Assembly (NCBI GenBank): GCA_937892225.1
Contig: CALAUH010000233.1
Coordinates: 1-5,419, forward strand
DNA: 5,419 nucleotides
Source of the DNA: an uncultured Treponema sp.
Lineage (GTDB): Bacteria > Spirochaetota > Spirochaetia > Treponematales > Treponemataceae
Direction of reading: 5' to 3'
The position numbers and the translations under genes were made by a program. Every line of letters begins with the position of its first letter. The stretch's first letter is position 1. This document shows positions 1-5,419 of the stretch, one piece after another. Under the pieces are notes generated by a model, which was not told the DNA's origin, did not search any database, and was given only the letters and a program-made list of their open reading frames with translations.

Positions 1-709
1 CCATAGCGTACTGATCATAAATACCATCGTTATCTGTATCTTTTGTTAAAGCTTTACACATATCTTCGAAAGCATCCCATGTCCATTTTCCTTCTTTCTG
101 GAGGTCATAGATATAATCAGCTGTGTAACCATTTTCTTCCAAAAGTCTCTTGTTGAAGAAGATACCATTTCTTGGTTCTGGTTTGCTTGGGTTGAAACCG
201 AAGAACTGAGTTCCTTTTGTAGACTGTTTAATAACACCCTGATCATATTTTTCTTTTGTCCAATCTACGTTTAACTGAGACAAATCCCAGAAAAGATTGT
301 TTTTCATACCTGTTGGGAATGAACGACCATCGTTAATAAAGATGTAGTTTTCATCTCCACCAGTTGTACAGAAGTTCTGTACTGTTTCTGGATGAGTTCC
401 CCATCCACCGCTTGATTTCTGAACAATTTTAACATTGTATGTATCACATACCCACTGTTTCCATGCTCTTTCATCTTCCTGCTGTTTTGAAGCAGCTGGA
501 GCGTCTGGATCTGACCACCAGTCAAGAACTACGATTTCCATTCCATCGAAATTGAAAACCTTCTTAGTTTTTGGATCTTTCTGTTTCTTCTGTTTAGCAA
601 AAGCTTTATTTGTAGAAGAAGCTGAACCACCGTCTTTTTTGCTACAGCTAACAGCTGAAATCATCATTACAGCAGCTACTGCAAGCATTAAACCTGCGAT
701 TTTTTTCAT
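1..709 (-). CDS. Extracellular solute-binding lipoprotein of a sugar ABC transporter (family 1), 3' end missing
   Basis: This is the ligand-capturing lipoprotein of a carbohydrate ABC importer; the first 236 residues are visible and the rest lies beyond the left edge. Residues 1-22 are a lipoprotein signal: MKK, a hydrophobic stretch, then A-V-S-C with the lipidated cysteine at 22. A Ser/Lys-rich linker (23-50) precedes the first lobe, which begins with a beta strand (MEIVVLDWW, 57-65). An aromatic region WKQWVCDTYNVKI (83-95) and the block KWTWDAFEDMCKAL (208-221) are typical of family 1 binding proteins. The latter is followed by KDTDNDGIYDQY (223-234), the acidic D-x-D-x-D-G loop found in many of them. 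The ATG at 709-707 is chosen because AAGGAG lies 10 bases upstream and the signal peptide starts there. It follows the two permeases but has its own predicted promoter. The ligand cannot be read from the sequence; an oligosaccharide is inferred. Confidence 0.93.
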   Translation of the reverse strand, partial: MKKIAGLMLAVAAVMMISAVSCSKKDGGSASSTNKAFAKQKKQKDPKTKKVFNFDGMEIVVLDWWSDPDAPAASKQQEDERAWKQWVCDTYNVKIVQKSSGGWGTHPETVQNFCTTGGDENYIFINDGRSFPTGMKNNLFWDLSQLNVDWTKEKYDQGVIKQSTKGTQFFGFNPSKPEPRNGIFFNKRLLEENGYTADYIYDLQKEGKWTWDAFEDMCKALTKDTDNDGIYDQYAM

Positions 710-719
710 AAAAAAAATA

Positions 720-725
720 CTCCTT
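720..725 (-). promoter_or_regulatory. Ribosome binding site of the binding-protein gene
   Basis: AAGGAG on the minus strand lies 10 bases before ATG 709-707, separated by a T-rich spacer. It fixes the start of the lipoprotein gene. Confidence 0.85.
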
Positions 726-743
726 TTAGAAAACTTTCTTTAT

Positions 744-757
744 CCGTAATACTACGG
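744..757 (-). other. Small hairpin in the leader of the binding-protein mRNA
   Basis: The sequence CCGTA-GTAT-TACGG forms a perfect 5-bp stem with a 4-base loop. It lies about 10 bases after the predicted transcription start and about 20 bases before the ribosome binding site. It is too short and lacks a U-tract, so it is not a terminator. A role in stabilising the 5' end of the mRNA is possible but unproven. Confidence 0.35.
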
Positions 758-773
758 TTTATTTTACAATTTA

Positions 774-802
774 AGTATATCATTTAAATTAAAGAGCGAC
801 AA
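774..802 (-). promoter_or_regulatory. Predicted sigma-70-type promoter of the binding-protein gene
   Basis: Reading the minus strand, TTGTCG (802-797, 4 of 6 matches to TTGACA) is followed by a 17-base spacer and TATACT (779-774, 5 of 6 matches to TATAAT). A TG one base before the -10 makes it an extended -10 element. Transcription would start near 767, giving a leader of about 58 bases. It sits between the terminator-like stem and the lipoprotein start, which suits separate and stronger expression of the binding protein. Prediction only. Confidence 0.65.
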
Positions 803-838
803 AAGAAAAATACTAAATTTACAAAATTTAGTATTTTT
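801..838 (-). terminator. Terminator-like 15-bp stem after the permease genes
   Basis: A perfect inverted repeat (806-820 with 824-838, 3-base loop) begins 24 bases after the stop of the downstream permease gene. On the minus-strand transcript the 3' arm ends in UUUUU, then C, then UUUU. The stem is almost all A-T (two G-C pairs would be unusual; here there is one C-G pair), so it may be leaky. It is nearly symmetrical and could act on the other strand too, though no gene is seen there. Partial read-through into the binding-protein gene is possible. Confidence 0.65.
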
Positions 839-862
839 TACCTATGCTATTTAACTTAAATT

Positions 863-1834
863 TTATCCTTTTACACCAGTAGAAGCAAGACTTTCAACAA
901 ATAAACGCTGGCAGAATAAATAAAGAACAATAATAGGTATAATTATTAAAAGAATTGCAGTTGATAAAATTGCGTTTGAATATCCTACTGGAGCTAAAGT
1001 TGTGGCTCCATTTAATTTAGAAAGATATGCACCAAATCTTTCTACAATCTGTGAAATTTCTACAGAAGTCAATCTGAACTTTGACAGGAACAATTGAGCA
1101 TAAAAACCGTCAGTCCACTGCCATACAAAGCTGAAAAGGAAACATGATGTTAAAATTGGTTTAGCACCAGGAATCATGATTCTGATAAATGTAGTAAAAG
1201 GACCACAACCATCTACATATGCAGCTTCTTCCAGTTCAAATGGGAATCCTAAGAAATACTGTCGGATCATAAAAATATATAATCCGTTTTTTAATCCCAT
1301 ACAACCGCAACACATTAGTAAATAAGGAATAATAGAACCACGCAGATTATAATATTTTCCGAAGAAATTAAAATGATTGAAACTTAAATACAACGCAGTA
1401 GAAATTGTCTGTGGTGGAATCAAAATTGTTAAAATTACACAGAAGAACCAGAATCTTTTTAATGGGAACTGGAATCTTGAAAATCCATAACCGACAAGGC
1501 TGCAGACAAAAACTTCTATTACAGATACAAGAAGAGATATCCATGCTGTATTAAAAATTGATTTTTTATAATTCAACAAATCTGCTGCAATTTTCCAGTT
1601 ATTTAATGAAAAATGTTTTGGAAGTACAATAATTGTTGTATCATACAAATCTTTTTCAGACATAAAACTTAATGAAAATTTGTTTAATATTGGCTGAAGA
1701 ATCATAAAACACATTCCAAAAAGTAATATTGCACGTAAGATTGAAATTGCCCATTTTTTAGATGCTTCTTTTAATAAAAGACCACCAGATGCTTCATTTC
1801 TTTCCCAGAAAGAACGTTTATCATTATTACTCAT
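863..1834 (-). CDS. Carbohydrate ABC transporter permease, MalG/YtcP type
   Basis: This is one of the two inner-membrane channel subunits of the sugar importer (323 residues, slightly longer than the usual 270-300 because of a hydrophilic N-terminus of about 28 residues). Hydrophobic segments lie near 29-50, 97-118, 129-150, 166-190, 229-246 and 287-308, matching the six-helix plan. The cytoplasmic coupling loop that contacts the ATPase is clear: EAAYVDGCGPFTTFIRIMIP at 203-222, with the conserved E-A-A, D208, G209 and final I-x-x-P. The C-terminus FVESLASTGVKG matches the ending usual in MalG-type permeases. The ATG at 1834 has AAGGTGG 9 bases upstream and overlaps the end of the preceding permease gene by 8 bases (ATGAGTAA), indicating translational coupling and a heterodimer made in equal amounts. 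The substrate is not readable from the sequence. No ATPase gene is in the window. Confidence 0.94.
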   Translation of the reverse strand: MSNNDKRSFWERNEASGGLLLKEASKKWAISILRAILLFGMCFMILQPILNKFSLSFMSEKDLYDTTIIVLPKHFSLNNWKIAADLLNYKKSIFNTAWISLLVSVIEVFVCSLVGYGFSRFQFPLKRFWFFCVILTILIPPQTISTALYLSFNHFNFFGKYYNLRGSIIPYLLMCCGCMGLKNGLYIFMIRQYFLGFPFELEEAAYVDGCGPFTTFIRIMIPGAKPILTSCFLFSFVWQWTDGFYAQLFLSKFRLTSVEISQIVERFGAYLSKLNGATTLAPVGYSNAILSTAILLIIIPIIVLYLFCQRLFVESLASTGVKG

Positions 1835-2759
1835 AATTATATACCACCTTAGAAATGAATAAAGAACTTATACCAATAAGTGCCATACAGACAATAAAAT
1901 AAATCCATGACATTGCAGAACTGAATCCATAGTTCATTTGCAATACAAGTTGTGTCTGTATTTTCTGCATAATCTGATTATCAGTTTTCATAAAGAAATC
2001 AATAATTGTATAAATCCAGCAAACCAAAAGTAATGGTGTTACCATTGGTACTGTAATTTTCCATAATTTTTCCCATGCTGTACAACCTTCCATATCAGCT
2101 GCTTCATACATACTTGGTGAAATATTCTGTAAACCAGAAAGGAAGATAATAATCTGAATACCAGAAGCCATTGCAACTTCATAAATAGAATCAATCAATT
2201 CAAAAATGATATCAAAAGCTTTTGTTAAAGTCGGACTTTGCGTACCGGAACTTGCCGTTAAAATATCTTCAATTACCTGCGTTATACTATTTGAATTACC
2301 CGCCTCTTCTATAGTCGCCTTTAATTCAGCCATAGTAGTATTGTTATATTCAATTCCGACAAGTACACCAGAAGAAAGGATTACAGCAAGGAAGAAAATA
2401 GATCTTGCCAAAGCTCTTCCTTTAAATTCCTGGTTCAAGATAAGCGCAACGAATAAACTAAAGACAATAGTTGCCAATGAACGGAAAATCATCTGCTCAA
2501 TAGAATTTACAAGCATCTGATTAAATTCAGGGTCAACTGTTAATGCTCGTTTATAATTCTGGAAATTATTCCATACAAATTCAAAACCGTCTTTAGAAAC
2601 ATTAACATCACTCATACTCATTTTTAATGATTGTCCAAGAGGTTTAATCATAAAAAATATAAAACCTAAAATAAACGGCAGAATGAATAAATATCCATAA
2701 AGTGCACGTCTTTTTGTTAGTCCAACTGGTTTATTTTTCTTTAATTTTTTACCAGACAT
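1827..2759 (-). CDS. Sugar ABC transporter permease, MalF/LplB type, with a periplasmic insertion
   Basis: This is the partner channel subunit of the importer (310 residues). A lysine-rich cytoplasmic N-terminus (1-20) leads into the first helix (20-40), which carries the common GYLFILPFILGF pattern. Further helices lie near 90-110, 118-137, 195-212, 238-257 and 284-305. The coupling loop is at 219-238, EAADMEGCTAWEKLWKITVP. It keeps E-A-A, G and the I-x-x-P end but has Glu224 where Asp is usual. Between the third helix and the segment before the coupling loop is a hydrophilic stretch of about 55 residues (138-192), longer than in MalF relatives of similar size. From memory, such insertions occur in permeases paired with DUF5696 proteins. 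The ATG at 2759 follows the upstream stop by one base (TAA-A-ATG) and has AGGAGG 9 bases upstream. It is co-transcribed with both neighbours. Confidence 0.92.
   Translation of the reverse strand: MSGKKLKKNKPVGLTKRRALYGYLFILPFILGFIFFMIKPLGQSLKMSMSDVNVSKDGFEFVWNNFQNYKRALTVDPEFNQMLVNSIEQMIFRSLATIVFSLFVALILNQEFKGRALARSIFFLAVILSSGVLVGIEYNNTTMAELKATIEEAGNSNSITQVIEDILTASSGTQSPTLTKAFDIIFELIDSIYEVAMASGIQIIIFLSGLQNISPSMYEAADMEGCTAWEKLWKITVPMVTPLLLVCWIYTIIDFFMKTDNQIMQKIQTQLVLQMNYGFSSAMSWIYFIVCMALIGISSLFISKVVYNYE
1844..1850 (-). promoter_or_regulatory. Ribosome binding site of the MalG-type permease, inside the upstream gene
   Basis: AAGGTGG lies 9 bases before ATG 1834-1832 and within the last codons of the MalF-type gene. 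Its position supports the overlapping start and coupled translation. Confidence 0.8.
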
Positions 2760-2760
2760 T

Positions 2761-5265
2761 TTATTTTTCCTCCTGAACTATATAGTCTCTTGCAGGAATT
2801 GTTATTCCACTTTCTGTAACAAAATCAGTATATCCATAATTAACGTAAACTTTATAATTATTTTCATATGTTGTTACAGTTATAAAATTATTAAGATATT
2901 CATGATCAGTAATGCAGGAATTCATTACATTTTTCATTTTATTGTTATATTCATTATAAATTCTGCTGATATCATCTTTGTTTGAATCAAAGTTTGCACA
3001 GAAATACTGTGTATAATGTGTATCCTGAATTTTTGTTTCAGGTTCACTCATTACTGTAAAGTTTAATCCGGCACCACTTTCTGCTGATTCAAGAAGAATC
3101 TGTTTTTTATCATATGCTAGATTATATCCAACTGATGTATAATTCTTATAACCATGTAAAGCTATCTGATAGAATGGAACGCTTCTGTCTAAGATTGCAT
3201 AACTGTTTCCAGAAAGATCCATATTTGTAATAAAATCTACATCTTTTACGGAATATGCATTTCCTGCATTTGTCATAATAGAAAGACCTTTTTCTTTTGC
3301 TTCTTTAAATTTTAGCATCTGCTGATTTTTTGCAGCCTCTCGTGAAACTGGTCTGTTATCATTATAATCTGCAGAAAGAATATATCCGTTATCTCTGAAT
3401 GAAATACCAGTAAAATCATTTTTTAAGGCATTCTTAATAAATACATCTGTATTTTTATCAATTTCGCCAGGATTAAGAAGATAATAATTATCTCTTTCCG
3501 GATCTTTTCCATACCAGATTAAAGAATATTCACTTAATTCACAAACTTCGGAACTGGCAAAACGAGCTGGTGTAATAAAACGCTGTACACCGTCAAAAAA
3601 TCCTGAACGATATGCAAACTGCATCATTCCATCAAGATAAAGATTAACTGAAGCTTTTTTTGCAACATCTGTAAGATTACAGAATTCTTTTTTAGAACCA
3701 AGCTGTTTAATCATTCTCATCTTATTAAAGATTAATGGGCTCATACCTTCGTTTACAAATCCTAAAAGTTTAACATTTGCATCTTTTAAGCCTAATCCGT
3801 CTAACTGTTCAATAATTTGTGCAGCCTGTTTATAACTTGTAAGCTGATATGGCATTGTTTTTGGAATACCAAAAATCTGCTGGATTTTATCGATTGCACC
3901 AACAATTTCTACAGAAACAGGTACGTTTTTATTAGAAAGTTTCTTTTCATTTGCAAATAAATATTCTCTGTATGCTTTAGCCATATCTACATAAGAACCA
4001 GAATCTACAAATTTATATACCTGTTTAATTTTTTCACCATAAGGAAGATGTTTTTCATAAGAATACTGAGGACTACTTGTTCGAGTAGAAACTTCAAACT
4101 GTTCTCTATGAAGAAGTTTATAATCTGCACGGATATAATTGAAGCTTGAAAGTTTTCCACTTATTTCTGCAGTTACACCACCATAAGTATCACCTTCTTC
4201 CATAATTGAAATAAATGATGAATCTTCGTAAGCAACACCGAATACCGGAAAAGCAGTTCTTGTTTCTGTAATTACACTCTTACGGTCAGAAGCATAATCC
4301 CATCCATAACAATCAATATAATAACTGCTCTGTTTAATTTTATTATTATTAAAATTGATTATACTTCCACCACCTTCTGGAACTAACATAAATCCATTAT
4401 CATCTGTTCCGGCACAACCAAAGAAAGGAAGTGTAGAAATTTTTGTGATTGGATATTTTGTTTTATAAGAAATTTCATCAAAAGGAACTTCTACTACAAG
4501 ACCGTTTTTATCTAATGAATAAATTACTGTAACGTTGAAAGAAGGAACATCTTTTACACTTGTTTCTTTATACATTTCTTTAGAACGATTGTAATCTTCC
4601 ATTGTGTATCCGGCTTTAGCAAAAACCTGTTCAGATTTTTCTTTCTGGAATGCCTTTAAATTATCAAATACAAGATACAAATCTTTGCTCTTAAAATGTT
4701 CATATTTTGCTGCAAGATCTTCTCTTAAATCCGGCTTAACTTCATCATAAACATATTTATGATAATAACTTGTAATTTTGTTAGCATCCGATTTAGACAT
4801 TTTTTCGAACCATTCTTCCATTTCATCATCATACATAACTAATGGAAAAATATACTCACGGTCCATTTGTCCGACTGTATATTGAACGGTTACTTTATTG
4901 TCCTTTTTTGAAACATCATAGAATTTTCGCTTAACACTGTTTGTATAAACATCATAAGTTTCTTCTACACCATTTTCAGTTGAATATTTAATCAACAATG
5001 TTGACATCATATTATTCTTTTCTTTTGGAAGAGCTACCGGGTCATTTTGTGTTTTAGGATTATTTGAATACCATACATGACCTGTACTTTTCTGTAACAC
5101 TGTAAACTGTGTAGTTTTTGGGTCCAATTCAAATTTTAAACTGTCATTTTCCAAAACATAACTTTCTGGATGTTTATCTGCTGCAAATTCATAATAGTTG
5201 AAATCTGGATCCTGGAATTTAGCAACCTTAGCGAGTCTGATACCAATATATGTTATAAAGCCCAA
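2761..5265 (-). CDS. DUF5696-like membrane-anchored protein, glycoside-hydrolase-like layout; 5' end uncertain
   Basis: This large protein of unknown activity matches, as I remember the family, the DUF5696 proteins encoded beside sugar ABC permeases. Numbering is from the TTG at 5265-5263. The hydrophobic segment begins upstream of that TTG (IGLVFVLIILGFITYIGI in frame), so the listed start cuts an anchor helix and the real start is probably earlier. Residues 36-70 (YVLENDSLKFEL ... GHVWYSNNP) resemble the opening strands of the beta-sandwich that precedes many glycosidase barrels. A helical insert spans about 145-235. Beta-rich sequence follows to about 420, including FGCAGTDDNGFMLVPEGGG. 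The middle (450-720) alternates strands and helices like a TIM barrel: LLGFVNEGMSP, NLYLDGMMQF, GISFRDNGYILSADYN, SIMTNAGNAY, DFITNMDLSG. A small beta domain ends the protein (790-830). Possible acidic catalytic residues are D545, D625 and D633, untested. Its tight coupling to the permease genes suggests it works on the imported carbohydrate. Orientation is unclear because the basic residues lie after the helix. Confidence 0.82.
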   Translation of the reverse strand: MGFITYIGIRLAKVAKFQDPDFNYYEFAADKHPESYVLENDSLKFELDPKTTQFTVLQKSTGHVWYSNNPKTQNDPVALPKEKNNMMSTLLIKYSTENGVEETYDVYTNSVKRKFYDVSKKDNKVTVQYTVGQMDREYIFPLVMYDDEMEEWFEKMSKSDANKITSYYHKYVYDEVKPDLREDLAAKYEHFKSKDLYLVFDNLKAFQKEKSEQVFAKAGYTMEDYNRSKEMYKETSVKDVPSFNVTVIYSLDKNGLVVEVPFDEISYKTKYPITKISTLPFFGCAGTDDNGFMLVPEGGGSIINFNNNKIKQSSYYIDCYGWDYASDRKSVITETRTAFPVFGVAYEDSSFISIMEEGDTYGGVTAEISGKLSSFNYIRADYKLLHREQFEVSTRTSSPQYSYEKHLPYGEKIKQVYKFVDSGSYVDMAKAYREYLFANEKKLSNKNVPVSVEIVGAIDKIQQIFGIPKTMPYQLTSYKQAAQIIEQLDGLGLKDANVKLLGFVNEGMSPLIFNKMRMIKQLGSKKEFCNLTDVAKKASVNLYLDGMMQFAYRSGFFDGVQRFITPARFASSEVCELSEYSLIWYGKDPERDNYYLLNPGEIDKNTDVFIKNALKNDFTGISFRDNGYILSADYNDNRPVSREAAKNQQMLKFKEAKEKGLSIMTNAGNAYSVKDVDFITNMDLSGNSYAILDRSVPFYQIALHGYKNYTSVGYNLAYDKKQILLESAESGAGLNFTVMSEPETKIQDTHYTQYFCANFDSNKDDISRIYNEYNNKMKNVMNSCITDHEYLNNFITVTTYENNYKVYVNYGYTDFVTESGITIPARDYIVQEEK
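2769..2774 (-). promoter_or_regulatory. Ribosome binding site of the MalF-type permease
   Basis: A perfect AGGAGG, 9 bases before ATG 2759-2757, lies inside the last codons of the DUF5696 gene. It decides the start and implies coupled translation across the one-base gap. Confidence 0.88.
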
Positions 5266-5316
5266 AATGATTAAAACAAAAACTAAACCAATATCTCCAA
5301 AATTAAATGATTCATT

Positions 5317-5419
5317 TCAAGAATTAAATTTAATTTTATACGTATTTTCTGATAAATCTAAATCATCTCTTATAACTAAAATATCTTTAGAGTCAATTTT
5401 ATAATAAGAAGTAGCTTTT
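5317..5419 (-). CDS. C-terminal end of an unidentified upstream reading frame
   Basis: One minus-strand frame is open from the right edge to TGA 5319-5317, giving 33 residues with a normal mix of charged and hydrophobic amino acids (for example KDILVIRDDLDLSENTYKI). The other two minus frames have stops nearby. I do not recognise the protein. It is in the same frame as the DUF5696 gene, separated only by the TGA and by 17 sense codons with no ATG or GTG. It may therefore be the tail of a separate upstream operon gene, or the front part of one longer gene broken by this stop. Confidence 0.5.
   Translation of the reverse strand, partial: KATSYYKIDSKDILVIRDDLDLSENTYKIKFNS

Noticed and set aside
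46..525. Two short minus-strand open frames (66 and 73 codons)
   Set aside because: Both are in a different frame from the solute-binding protein, which reads open through the same region with recognisable motifs.
435..749. Plus-strand open frame of 104 codons opposite the binding-protein gene
   Set aside because: It is antisense to a clear lipoprotein gene and overlaps its start and leader. It has low-complexity content and no convincing ribosome binding site or family resemblance.
2206..2520. Plus-strand open frame of 104 codons opposite the MalF-type gene
   Set aside because: It is a shadow of the permease; the minus-strand frame has the helices and coupling loop of the family.
5306..5335. 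AT-rich palindromes: AAATGA-T-TCATTT and a 14-base AATTAAATTTAATT
   Set aside because: They are short, almost entirely A-T, and lie partly in a probable coding tail. Such symmetry is expected by chance in this composition, and no operator family is recognised.
5198..5404. Plus-strand open frame of 68 codons at the right edge
   Set aside because: It lies opposite the DUF5696 start region in very AT-rich sequence, and no family features are visible.
1..5419. tRNA, rRNA, CRISPR, insertion sequence or phage features
   Set aside because: No cloverleaf-like sequence, regularly spaced repeat, transposase motif or terminal repeat was seen on reading either strand.

Overview
The window looks like a piece of an AT-rich spirochaete chromosome, most likely a gut or rumen Treponema. 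This is inferred from three things: low GC with glutamine nearly always encoded as CAG, a short relaxed lipobox (A-V-S-C) in the binding protein, and the similarity of the gene set to carbohydrate-importer loci. A low-GC Firmicute cannot be excluded from the sequence alone. Every gene I can support lies on the minus strand, so transcription runs from high to low coordinates.

In order of transcription, the window holds five elements. (1) The last 33 codons of an unidentified reading frame end at TGA 5317-5319. (2) A large DUF5696-like protein with an N-terminal hydrophobic anchor occupies 2761-5265; its true start is unclear. (3) A MalF/LplB-type sugar ABC permease (1827-2759) follows after a single base. 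(4) A MalG/YtcP-type permease (863-1834) overlaps the previous gene by 8 bases. (5) After a 153-bp gap comes a family 1 extracellular solute-binding lipoprotein (1-709), cut off by the left edge. The gap holds a 15-bp stem that looks like a terminator, then a good extended -10 promoter, then a small hairpin in the leader.

Together the genes encode a carbohydrate importer without its own ATPase. The lipoprotein captures the ligand and the two permeases form the channel. A shared MsmX/UgpC-type ATPase encoded elsewhere would supply energy. The anchored DUF5696 protein, whose layout resembles a glycoside hydrolase (beta-sandwich, barrel-like middle, small beta C-terminal part), is presumably involved in handling the same glycan. 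Its activity is not known to me.

The most unusual point is the 5' end of the DUF5696 gene. It has no ATG or GTG start and no ribosome binding site, while the three other genes with visible starts all have a strong one 9-10 bases upstream. The open frame continues upstream in the same phase, interrupted only by one TGA. Either this is a very weak non-ATG start, or a frameshift or premature stop separates two parts of one gene.
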